From Eriocheir sinensis (Eukaryota > Arthropoda > Malacostraca > Decapoda > Varunidae), in contig NW_026111784.1 of the NCBI RefSeq assembly GCF_024679095.1, positions 193,501 to 257,500 on the forward strand: a DNA stretch of 64,000 nucleotides, written 5' to 3'. Position 1 is the first letter of the stretch. The number at the start of each line of letters is the position of its first letter. The position numbers were made by a program, and so were the translations under genes. This document shows positions 36,590 to 47,253 of this stretch, one piece after another. The notes under the pieces are model-generated. The model was given only the letters and a program-made list of their open reading frames with translations, ran no database searches and was not told where the DNA came from.

Positions 36590-38283
36590 ATGATGTTGCG
36601 TTTTCTGACCATCTTGTTGTCCCTCGGCTCCCTGCTTGCAACAACACCCACCTGAAGCCTGGTGCCCTCACGGCACACATAGGAGAGGTCTTCCTCATAG
36701 AGGATGTGCTCCTCGTAAAATATCCATATACTTCCTTGACCACCACCACGGACACAATCAGGATAGTCTCAGAAAAACTACTCGGCATGGCAGACGCCAT
36801 ACGGGCTACCAAGACTAGGGAATCAAAGGCACCTTCTAGTACCAACTCTCTGACTCTTTTTCAACTACTGGAGGATAGGATTCTGTTCTTACGGGGAAAA
36901 GTTGATGAGGTAAACATGGATTATAGTTTTCACTCAGTTAACTCTCGGGTAAAGAGGGGGTTGCTCAACATCGTTGGGTCCGCCTCAAAGTTCCTTTTCG
37001 GTACGGCTACCGACGAGGACGTTCGCGATTTGCGGGACCACTACGCTCATGTACTTTCCTTTGCTGCTCGAAATCACAGGGTGATCAACGCCAATTGTAG
37101 AAAACTTGCGCAATTGCATACTAACATTGAGGAACTGCTAGAGCAGACAAATAAGATGGTAGAGGTTATCAACATAGTTGTCAAACAGATCGACCAGGTG
37201 AATCAGTTTCTCCTCCTAGATCAGGCCTTGCATGTATTGGAAAACGTCATTACCTCCGTCGCAACGGCTAATCAGCAGGTTATTAGCAACATGGTTGATG
37301 CAGCGCACGGTAGAGTCACCCCTGCCTTGTTCCCTCTACACGATTTGAGAACGACTGTCCAGATCGGGTATCAAAATTATAGCCTGACGCCTTTATTCAC
37401 CCCGGACATGAGTCAATATTTTTACCCCTTGATTGAGTCCAGCCTCACCCCTGATGCCATAATCATTCATGTTCCCTTTCAGACGGCGGACGTGTTTGAG
37501 GCACACGAACTTGTCCCGTTCCCTTTTTCGGCAAAGGACAGTGTGTTCGCCCTGGACACGTCCCCGTCTCTTGTTCTAATCGCGAAGGATTTCGCTCTGT
37601 ATTCAACGGGTAGCTACTCACTCTTGCAGTATTGCAAGGAGACGGTCTTCGGGCGATTCTATTGCTCTGCGTCTCTCTTTGCCTTCCTTCCAGTTCGGGG
37701 AGGGGTTTGCGAGATCGCCCTCACCCGCGTGAACGCGTCTGACGCTCTTTCCCTGTGCCCTTACAAGCAGCTAACACCAACGCCTGTTTTCCATAAGAAC
37801 TTTCAGGGTCTGCATTATTTTTATTTCCCTCAGTCCTTCTATGTATCGGTCATATGCCCGGAGGGTACCACTTACCAACGGGTTACTGGTCACTATGCCA
37901 TAGCGGAAGCATGCTATATCCGCTCCACTAACATAACAACGTACCCGTCCCGGATTCGTCTGGTTTTCACGGCCAATATTTCCCATCGAGTGTTTCCTCT
38001 ACGGTCTCTCGATGACATTCATTTCTCCAGCATCTCGTATGTGACTAATTCCCTTGATTCATTGTCTTTCGCGAACAAAACAGAGTTTGCGGAAACCCTG
38101 GAGGAAACGCTGCCTGATTATTTGCATCTCCCCTACCTGTACCCTGGATTTTTTGTACCAATGTTTCTGATGTTCGTCAGTCTCGTCGTCATGTGCTACC
38201 TTATTAGGAGAAACTCTGTCCTGCACGATTATTTGGTTGTGCAGACACGGCGACTGGATGCAGGGAGGCCACTGGCAAGGTAG
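36590..38283 (+). pseudogene. Envelope gene, baculovirus-F-like / errantivirus Env type, frame broken
   Basis: The body is 525 codons from Met 36706 (open from about 36645). A furin-like RVKR at residues 81-84 (36946-36957) is followed directly by a glycine-rich hydrophobic stretch typical of F-type fusion peptides. A long heptad-like helical region (residues about 115-190), an extracellular part with several Cys, and a C-terminal membrane segment (about 482-500, 38149-38206) with a short basic tail follow. This layout is that of the F-like Env of insect errantiviruses, which mediates membrane fusion. A good signal peptide (MMLRFLTILLSLGSLLA) begins at 36590, but in another phase, ending at TGA 36650-36652; a small indel or splicing must separate them. 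Subfamily is inferred from layout. Confidence 0.78.
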
Positions 38284-38667
38284 TTTTCCTTTTCTCAGAC
38301 AAGTCAGGGGACAGAAACCTGGCTGCTCCTATACTTAACATTGTAATGTGTTTCACTACTGTATTTTTTTTTAGGAGCTAGATGAACTTTTCAGTGTCTG
38401 TAACTATGCCAGTTGTTCGTTTCTTCTACTTGTGTCCTTATAGTTATCTTTTGAGATGTTTCTTATGTTTCAAGTCACACACGTAGTTGTTTCCTCCCTA
38501 TTTATATTATAATTCCACATCTGTTCTTACGTAGCCAGTGTTTTAATATAATTGTGTCATAGGCAGTCTGCTTGACAAACTCCCACTATGTATGTTCATG
38601 GTACCTAGACTGCTATTTCGATTTTTATATATCGCGAGGTCGCGATCACTGGTAGGTGACCGAGCAG
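38284..38667 (+). other. Region between env and the 3' terminal segment
   Basis: AT-rich, no gene seen. A polypurine tract is expected before a 3' LTR, but the bases just left of 38668 are not purine rich; a short AGTCAGGGGACAGAAACC at about 38302-38319 is the nearest candidate. Confidence 0.4.
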
Positions 38668-39044
38668 TGTTATAGTAGGATATCAATGTATTATTATTAT
38701 TTAATATCACCACGAATTAGGCATACAATTGTCAATGGAAAAACCCCACGACAGATAGATCACGCCACCTTATAGGAATGTCGTCCGTCAGTGTTTACCG
38801 TCTCAGTTTTGTATACTTAGCACTCCGATGGTGCGTGGAGGTCACCTTGACATACGTGACCAATTGTAACCATTATTTTCCAACCTGTAACTCGCGACTC
38901 CTTCACGAGAGTCCGACTGACACACAACGACAGTCGCTCTCGCTCCGTCGCTTCTTGTACATAAAGGCTACGAATATAATTCGCCTTAAGGAAGCTGAAG
39001 TCTTAATCAACACCCTTTAAACGCCCCCCGACAAGCCCGTTACA
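38668..39044 (+). mobile_element. 3' terminal segment (possible 3' LTR) of the env-bearing element
   Basis: A 377-bp segment with ends TGTTATAG...GTTACA, flanked on the right by the ACCT duplication. Its first 21 bp equal the first 21 bp of the element; the remainder has no match that I can find at the 5' end. It contains ACATAAAGG, a weak TATA-like candidate. Confidence 0.5.
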
Positions 39045-39048
39045 ACCT

Positions 39049-39499
39049 TGATATTGAGAAGCAGATGATATCACCTTGATATTGAAGAGCAGGTGAAAGC
39101 ACATCGATATTGGGGAGCTGGTGAAAGCACCTTGATATTGAGGAGCAGGTGAAAGCACCTCGATATTGGGGAACGGGTGAAAGCACCTTGATATTGAGGA
39201 GCAAATGATAGCACCTCGATTTTGAGGAGCAGGTGAAAGCACATCGATATTAAGGAGCAGGTGAAAGCACCTCGATGTTGAGGAGCAGATGAAAGCACCT
39301 CGATATTGAGGAGCAGATGAAAGCACTTTTATATTGAGGAGTATATGAAAGAACCTCGATATTGAGGAGCAGATGAAAGTACCTTGATATTGATTAGCAG
39401 ATGAAAGCACCTTGATATAGAGAAGCAGATGAAAACACCTTGATATTGATGAGCAGATGAAAGCACCTTGATATTGAGGAGCAGTTGAAAGCACATCGG
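39049..39499 (-). repeat. Satellite A, inverted orientation
   Basis: About 16 units, continuing in phase from the copy left of the retroelement. Confidence 0.95.
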
Positions 39500-39912
39500 T
39501 ATTTTTTTTTTTTACAACAAAGGAGGCAGCTCAATGGCACACAAAAAAAAACAATAATAAAAAAAATCCGCTAATCGCTGCTCCCATAAAAGAATCAGAA
39601 GAGGTGTCCAAAATCAGAGGTTAATTTCGGGAGGAGATGTGTCCTGATACCCTCCTCTTGAAAGAGTTCAAGTCGTAGGCAGGAGGAAATACAGATGAAG
39701 GAAGATTATTCCAGAGTTTACCAGCGTGAGGGATGAAAGAGTGAAGATGCTGGCTAACTCTTCCATAAGGGATTTGGACAGTATAGAGATGAGCATGAGT
39801 AGAAAGATGTGTGCAGCGGGGCCGCAGGAATGGGGGAGGCATGCAGTTAGTAAGTTCAAAAGAGCAGTCAGCGTGGGAATATCGATAGAAGACAGAAAGA
39901 GAGGCAACAGCG
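39500..39912 (-). mobile_element. 5'-truncated LINE 3' end with poly(A)
   Basis: On the minus strand it encodes a LINE RT C-terminus (ASLSVFYRYSHADCS, then FIPHAGKLWNNLPSSVFP and LNSFKRRVSGH), has a short 3' UTR and ends in a poly(A) tail of about 13 bases (T run at 39500-39512 on +). Its 5' end joins satellite A at about 39912, and the satellite reading frame runs into it, giving a hybrid frame that is not a gene. It belongs to a different LINE family from the copy at 42-47 kb. Confidence 0.75.
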
Positions 39913-42228
39913 GATGAAAGCACCTTGATATTGAGAAGCAGATGAAAGCACCTTGTTATTGAGAAGCAGATGAAAGCACCTTGATATTGAGGAGCAGGTG
40001 AAAGCACCTTGATATTGAGGAGCAGATGAAAGCACCTTGATATTGAGAAGCAGATGAAAGCACCTTGATATTGAGGAGCAGGTGAAAGCACCTTGATATT
40101 GAGAAGCAGATGAAAGCACCTTGATATTGAGGAGCAGATGAAAGCACCTTGATATTGAGGAGCAGGTGAAAGCACATCGATATTGAGGAGCAGGTGAAAG
40201 CACCTTGATATTGAGAAGCAGATGAAAGCACCTTGATATTGAGGAGCAAATGAAAGCACCTTGACATTGAGAAGCAGATGAAAACACATCGATATTTAGG
40301 AGCAGATGAAAGCACCTTGATATTGAGGAGCAGATGAAAGCACCTTGATATTCAGAAGCAGATGAAAGCACCTTGATATTGAGGAGCAGTTGAAAGCACA
40401 TCGATATTGAGGAGCTGGTGAAAACGCCTTGATATTGAGGAGCAGGCTAAAGCACATAGATATTGAGGAGCAGGTGAAAGCACCTCGATATTAGGGAGCG
40501 GGTGAAAGCACCTTGATATTGAGGAGCAAATGATACCACCTCGATATTGAGGATCAGATGAAAGCACCTCGATATTAGGTAGCAGATGAAAGCACCCCGA
40601 TATTGAGCAGCAGGTGAAAGCACATCGATATTTAGGAGCAGATGAAAGCCACTCGATATTAAAGAGCAGATAATTGCACCTCGATGTTGAGGAGCAGATT
40701 AAAGCACCTCGATATTGAGGAACAGATGAAAGCACCTTAATATTGAGGATCAGGTGAAAGCAGCTTGATATTGAGGATTATATGAAAGAGCCTATATATT
40801 GAGGAGCAGGTGAAAGCACCTTGATGTTGATTAGCAGATGAAAGCACCTTGATATAGAGGAGCAGATGAAAGCACCTCGATATTGAGGATCAGATGAAAG
40901 CACCTTGATATTAAGGAGCAGATAAAAGCACCTCGATATTGAGGAGTAGTTGAAAGCACCTCGATATTGAGGAACAGATGAATGCACCTCGATATTGAGC
41001 AGTAGATGAAAGCACCTCGATATTGAGGAGCAGATGAAAGCACTTCGATACTGAGGAGCAGATGAAAGCTCCTCGATATTGAGGAGCAGACGAAAGCAAA
41101 TCGATATTGAGGAGCAAGTGAAAGCACATCGATATTGGGGAGCAGGTAAAAGCACCTTGATATTGAGGAGCAGGTGAAAGCACCTCGATATTGAGGAGCA
41201 GGTGAAAGCACCTTGATATTGAGGAGCAGGTGAAAGCACATTGATATTGAGGAGCATATAAAAGCCCCTCGATATTGAGGAGCAGATAATAGCACATCGA
41301 TATTGAGGAGCAAATGAAATCACATCGATATTGAGGAGCAGATGAAAGCACCTTGATATTGAGGAGCAGATGAAAGCACCTTGATATTAAGGAGCAGATG
41401 AAAGCACCTTGATATTGAGGAGCAGATGAAAGCACCTTGATATTGAGGAGCAGATGAAAGCACCTTGATATTGAGGAGCAGATGAAAGCACCTCGATGTT
41501 GAGGAGCAGATGAAAGCACCTTGATATTGAGGAGCAGATGAAAGCACCTCGATATTGAGGAGCAGATGAAAGCACCTCAATATTGAGGAACAGATAAAAG
41601 CACCTCGATATTGAGCAGCAGATGAAAGCAACTCGATATTGAGGAGCAGATGAAAGTACGTCGATATTGAGGAGCAGATGAAAGCACCTCGATATTGAGG
41701 AACAGATGAAAGCACCTTGATATTGAGGAGCACATGATAGCACCTCGATATTGAGGAAGAGATGAAAGCACTTTGATATTGAGGAGCACATGATAGCACC
41801 TCGATATTGAGGAACAGATGAAAGCACCTCGATACTGAGGAGCAGATGAAAGCACCTTGATATTGAGGAGCAGATGAAAGCACCTCGATACTGAGGAACA
41901 GATGAAAGCACCTTGATATTGAGGAGCAGATGAAAGCACCTTGATATTGAGGAGCAGAGGAAAGCACCTCGATATTGAGGAACACATGAAAGCACCTCGA
42001 CACTGAGGAGCAGATGAAAGCACCTTGATATTGAAGAGCAGATGAAAGCACCTTGATATTGAGTAACAGATGAAAGCACCTCGATACTTAGGAGCAGATG
42101 AAAGCACCTTGATATTGAGGAGCAGATGAAAGCACCTCGATATTGAGGAGCAGATGAAAGCACATCGATATTGATGAGCAGATGAAAGCACTTTGATATT
42201 GAGGAGCAGATGAAAGCACCTCGATATT
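39913..42228 (-). repeat. Satellite A, inverted orientation
   Basis: About 83 units; the right half (41320-42228) is more uniform than the left. Confidence 0.96.
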
Positions 42229-42480
42229 GATATTGATATTGATATCTTTATTGGCCATTGATATAATATAATATGTTATAAACAGTAAACAGTAATAGTA
42301 CAGCCCAGGTCCATTAAGCAAGAAGCTTTTGTATGGATCAGTTTAATGAACAAAGAAATATATAAAACATGCAAATGTCTTGGCCTAGTTGAAGACAGTA
42401 TCTATCATGTATAAGACATAAATACTGCACATTTTAGTTTATTGCCTACTCACACAAATACATGTACATGCAGACCCACA
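42229..42480 (-). other. LINE 3' UTR end
   Basis: AT-rich sequence ending on the minus strand in GGCCAATAAAG and ATATCA repeats. Assigned to the LINE because the AATAAA-like signal and short repeat tail lie at the satellite junction. Confidence 0.55.
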
Positions 42481-42796
42481 TGTGTACATACTTAATCACA
42501 TACATACATACATACATACATATACACATACATATACATACATACACACATACATGCAGCCTAGCATACATATACAAATACATACATAAAGAAATACACA
42601 TATACGTTCATACAAACAATACACATACACACCATATACATACATATGGACATACATACAAACATATATACATACATACATACATACAAATACATACACA
42701 TATACACATACATATACATATACACACATATGTACACATACACACATTCATACGCATCCATATACATACATATGTACATATATACACATATATACA
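42481..42796. repeat. Degenerate (CATA)n microsatellite, left of the SINE
   Basis: Interrupted CATA/CACATA units over about 300 bp. Confidence 0.95.
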
Positions 42797-43139
42797 GGCG
42801 GTGGCTGAGTCGTCAAAGTAACGGCCTCGTGTTCAGGAGGACGCGAGTTCAATCCCCGCCCGGTGCCACCAAGCTGGGATTTTTCAGCCGCCGCCGAGTG
42901 GCTTAAAACTACCCACATGCTGTCCAGAAGACCACCAATCAACCCGGACTCTAGATTCTAGGATCAAAGATGAGCTCTGGGAGGGCAGCATGAGCCAATG
43001 CAAGATGGCGCCACTATAAACACTCGCCTGCGCCAGAACGGGCTGGGCCGACCATCAGGACCTACCGGAAAGAAGCCTTGGACCGACCATCAGGATCCAC
43101 CGGGAAGAAGCCTACCGGCGCAATAGGCTGCAATGTAAA
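42797..43139 (+). mobile_element. tRNA-derived SINE
   Basis: A tRNA-like head with A-box TGGCTGAGTCG (42802-42812) and B-box GAGTTCAATCC (42845-42855), whose ends can pair as a mostly matched 7-bp acceptor stem and which is followed by ACCA. A body of about 260 bp contains two related copies of GACCGACCATCAGGA/GGCCGACCATCAGGA and ends in an A run at 43137. It is longer than a tRNA gene and lacks a clean T-stem, so SINE is preferred. Confidence 0.75.
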
Positions 43140-43385
43140 AAAAAACACACACACAAAAAAAAAATACATACTCACACACATACATATATACACATACATA
43201 CACACATACATACATATACATATACATACACACACATATGCATACATAAACACAAATACACATACACATATACATACATACATACATACATACACATATA
43301 CATATATACACACACATATACATACACACATATAGATTCACATACAGACACACACATACATATACATACATACATGTATATATAG
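43140..43385. repeat. CA and (CATA)n microsatellite, right of the SINE
   Basis: A CA/A-rich tail grades into CATA units identical in type to those left of the SINE. Confidence 0.95.
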
Positions 43386-43457
43386 TATTGTAAATAGTAA
43401 TAGTAGAAAATTAAAAAATAATAATATTAATAGCAACAATAATATTAACATGTCTGA

Positions 43458-46400
43458 TTATTGTTCATAACTTTGCAATAAAGATGATCTAATTTTGCCT
43501 TTAAATGTATTAATAGAAGTGAGTGATTTGATATCCTGTGGGAGGTTGTTCCAGTGTGTGACGCCCCGCACACCCACACTGCGCTGAGCCTGGACAGTGC
43601 GACAGTACGGTACTCTTAGGTCATGTGGTCGTCTTGTGTTGATGTTATGAGACAGTGGCTGGAATATGTTGGTGGGATACACATGTAATGCTTTGAACAC
43701 AAATAAACAAGTCTGAAGTAATATAAGATCTGGTAATTTGAGAAGCTTGTATCACAAAAGAGTGGGTTGGTATGTTCATATTTTGATTTATATGACATTA
43801 CCCTAATAACTTTTTTCTGTGCAACAAATAGTTGGTCTATAAGTGTTTTGAATGCTCCTCCCCAAACTGCTGAACAATACAATAACACTGGATATACAGT
43901 AGAATAATATATTAGTTTTAGGGAATCTTTAGTTACATTATTTCTAATTCTATATATTACACCTGTGACTTGAGATATTCTAATACAAACTTGCTGTAGG
44001 TAGGTGTAGGTTTTCGTCAATTGTCACACCTAGGAATTTTATGTTGTTGACTCGACTCAATGATTTATTATTTAATTGTAAATCAATATTGTCTTGAATT
44101 GAATGTATGGAACTAGATAGCATATAGAATGTCTTTGAAATATTTAGTGTTAATTTATTAGCATTAATCCAATTTGATACATTTATTAGTTCTTTATTTA
44201 GAATTGCTATAATATCTTTAATGTTGTGACCCTGTACATATATTGTGGCATCATCTGCAAACAACAAAATTTTTAATTTAGTACTTGTGTATATTATATC
44301 ATTGACATATATTAAAAAGAGAATTGGTCCCAGAATAGACCCTTGTGGAACACCGCACCTGACCGTACTGTAGGAAGAAGATTTGTTATTGTATACTGTA
44401 AATAGTGTTCTGGAGGACAATAGCTTTTTAAAAAATTATGAGCTTTTCCACGTATGCCAAATATACTTAATTTATGCAGCAAAATGTGATGGGATATGGT
44501 ATCAAAAGCCTTACTTAGGTCACAAAACACTGTAATTTGATTACTTTTATTATCTAATGTATCATGAATACTTTGGCAAAGTTGGTGAATAGCTAGTTCA
44601 GTGGAGTAATTGATTCTAAAGCCATACTGACAGTCGGTTAAAAGTGAAAATTTTGTGAAGTAGTCAATCAATCTAATGGCAATTAATTTTTCAAATATTT
44701 TGCTAATGCTTGGAAGGATAGAAACCGGCCTGTAATTATTATAATTAGATTTTTCACCTTTCTTAAATATTGGTATCACTTTTGCTACTTGCAATTGTTT
44801 AGGAAAGTAACCCTCTGTAAAACATTTATTTATAATGATCTTTAAAAATGGAGAAATTTCAGTAGTACATTCCTTAAGTACTTTTACACTGATGTCATCA
44901 AACCCCGGAGACGTAGCTTTTAGATTATTTATAACATCCTTAATTTCTTGCTCTGTTGTGGGTTTAAGAAAGAATGAGAAAGGGACTGGCTCTGGAAGAA
45001 AGGACTCAAATGAAACTGAAGGTGGACCGATATCTGAAGCTAATTTCCTATTAATATTCGTGAAGTAGTTATTAAATTCGTCTGCAATATCGCTGTCATT
45101 AGTTACAGTTTTATCTTGAAAATTCATTGAAGTTGGCAATTTAGATCTATTTATCCCCATTAAGTAATGTAAAGTTTTCCATGTTTTTTTAGAGTCACCT
45201 GATTGTTCACTAAATTTTTCTTTAAAGTAATTCTCTTTGGCTGTCCTTATTATTGATGTCAACGTATTCCTATATCGTTTAAATATTGTTTCATAGGTTA
45301 GTGGCCATTTTGCGTATAACTTTTGTAACTTGTTACGATGTTTTATTGACTTTATTAAACCTGGAGTTATGTATTGCTTGCCAAAATGTTTTTCTTTAAC
45401 CAAAAATGATTTTATTGGGAAATTAATGTTATATAGTCTCTTGAATGTGTCCATGTAGAAATTAAATATATGTTCAGTTCCTTCATTATTAGCTAGCTCT
45501 AAATCCCACCTAATTTTTTTTTATTTCTTCTTTGAAAGTTGCAATTTTATCATTGGTAATAATTCTTTTTGTTACATGCACATATGATATATCGTTAAGG
45601 GCAAGTGTAGAAAAAAGACCAAATACCGGGAAGTGGTCACTGATTGATGAATAAAATATACCACTTTTCATATAATTGTGAATGTCATGTGACCATATAT
45701 GATCAATTAATGTTGCAGAGGTAGAGGTTACTCTGGTTGGCTTCAAAATACTTTGAAAGAAGTTTTAGGAATGGAACATATTAATGTATGAAATGGTATT
45801 GTTATTGGCATTTAACAGGTTAACATTAAAATCTTCCATCAAATAACATAGTAAACTAAGATTAGATACATAATCTAAAATTTGTTTCATTGATTAAAAA
45901 AAATCATGAAGTGATGCATTGGGTGGTCTGTAAAAAAACCTATTATGAAATTTGAAGGCTTGATTATTTTAATACATCGTGATTCAAGGTGTGGTAGTTT
46001 TAAACAAGCGTTAGTAATCTTTTCTCCTTGAAACTTGTTATGCAGATAAATAGCTAAGCCTCCCCCTTGTGTTGACTTATTCTGAAAGTATGAAAAGTAG
46101 ATACTCTGGTTATATAAGTTACATATGGCATCATTTAGACGTGTTTCACATAACCCGATAGCATCAAACGTGACAGAAGATTGATTTAAACATTCATCAA
46201 ATAACGAGTCCAGGTGTTGAGGAACACTACTTATATTATACGACAATATTTTTAAACTATTTGGAGGAAAAGTTTCTTGTACGTCCTCATTACAGAAAAC
46301 ATAATCACATGTTGGTTCTGGCAGTATCGGTTCACTTGATCGATCTATAACATGATTGGGTCTTTCTAATTCACTAAAATCACATGTTAATGTATTTAAA

Positions 46401-46495
46401 ATGCTAAGTGGGTAGTTGTGATTGTCCATAATTATCATATTAGTAAATTCTATGTCATTTAAATTATGAAATGACAGGTATTGGTTTACATTCAT
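43458..46495 (-). pseudogene. LINE ORF2: endonuclease and reverse transcriptase, frameshifted
   Basis: Starting at Met 46495, the AP endonuclease shows LKILSYNISSVPQHLDSL, DAIGLCETRLND and STQGGGLAIYL; a frame change near 45890 precedes TLIDHIWSHD and SDHFPVF (45746-45510). RT follows from 45454: NNYRPVSILPSISKIFEKL, CQYGFRINYSTELAIH, VFCDLSKAFDTISHHIL. After a frameshift near 44430 come CGVPQGSILGPILFLIY and the catalytic FADD, whose ADD codons are at 44250-44258. Two further shifts near 44000 and 43650 lead to the C-terminus (GVTHWNNLPQDIKSLTSINT). Catalytic Asp residues are intact but the frame is broken at least four times. Confidence 0.88.
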
Positions 46496-46544
46496 TATAT
46501 AGATGTTGATATTATATTACACTATTTATACTACGAATGACGAG

Positions 46545-47253
46545 TTATTTTCTCACGGCACCTCGTAGACTTTTCTTCACCGGCTTATTCTGTGTCGAGG
46601 CAGCAGGTGTAGTAGCAGGAGTGGAAGGAGACGAGCAGGGGGCCGGACCATCACGAAGAGGCGAGGGCAGGGTGGGGAAGGGACCATTCCCGGCGCCAGC
46701 CCATGCCCCCGCCACCTCCACGACGACCCCACCAGCAGCAGCAGCAGCAGGCCCCGGCTCCGCCCGTACCCCGGCGCCAGCCACAACCCGTGGTCCCCGT
46801 CGACTGCCGCATCCGATCAACTCCAACGTCACTGGTCTTGTCTTTGATGATTAACTTGGTGTGATGGAAGAATGCCACTTTCCCTTGTGCTCTTGCCTGT
46901 TTTAGTAGAGGCATCTGAGCATTCCTCACGGCTTGTGACGCTGCACAGAGGTCATCGTTCACGAATATGTTCGTGCCCCTCAGCTTCTTGGAGTTCCTCA
47001 TCACAGCTTCTCGATCGCAGTAACGAGAGAATCTTGCTATGATGGGACGAGGCCTGGCGTCGCGGCGCACACCAACACGATGGGCTCGCTCCAACACGAG
47101 TCCCGGCAGCTGCATCTTTTCCTCCAGGAGTGACGTCACGGCAGCCGCCGTCTGCTCCCATGGCTCAGTGGCTCCACGCTCCTCCATGCCACTGATTCGC
47201 ACGTTGCTCCTTCTGCTATAATCTTCCTGATAGTTTAAACTCTCTTCAAGTTC
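46545..47253 (-). pseudogene. LINE ORF1, RNA-binding protein, 5'-truncated
   Basis: The minus frame encodes ELEESLNYQEDYSRRSNVRI, then LVLERAHRVG, PRPIIARFSRYCDREAV and TNIFVNDDL: a coiled-coil end plus the RRM-like ORF1p domain found in L1-type and some other LINEs. Its N-terminus is missing at the satellite junction. A frameshift near 46810 precedes an alanine- and proline-rich tail ending KPVKKSLRGAVRK. ORF1p binds the element's RNA and helps its reverse transcription. Confidence 0.75.

Larger units (their letters stand above)
29828..39044 (+). mobile_element. Env-bearing Ty3/gypsy (errantivirus-like) retroelement
   Basis: A 9,217-bp insertion in satellite A. The sequence ACCT lies on both sides (29824-29827 and 39045-39048), and removing the insert with one ACCT restores a perfect satellite unit, so this is a 4-bp target duplication with TG...CA element ends. 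Gene order is gag, protease, reverse transcriptase-RNase H, integrase, env. A 21-bp match beginning TGTTATAGTAGGATATC occurs at 29828-29848 and 38668-38688, but the two terminal regions otherwise do not match, so the LTR structure is unresolved. The copy is defective: stops or frameshifts lie in the gag leader, pro-RT, RT-integrase and env-signal junctions. Confidence 0.85.
42229..47253 (-). mobile_element. Nearly complete LINE with ORF1 and ORF2, nested in satellite A
   Basis: A minus-strand non-LTR retrotransposon. Its 3' end is AATAAAG followed by ATATCA repeats (42229-42247) that merge with satellite A; its 5' end joins satellite A at 47253/47254. Removing it leaves the satellite in phase. 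ORF1 (RNA-binding) and ORF2 (endonuclease plus RT) are both recognisable but frameshifted. The 3' region contains CATA microsatellites and a SINE. Style suggests the CR1/L2/Jockey group; the exact clade is unassigned. A 4-bp TTGA at both ends may be the target duplication, though the repeats make this ambiguous. Confidence 0.85.

Noticed and set aside
42797..42870. Functional tRNA gene at the SINE head
   Set aside because: A-box, B-box and ACCA are present, but the acceptor and T stems have mismatches and a SINE body follows.
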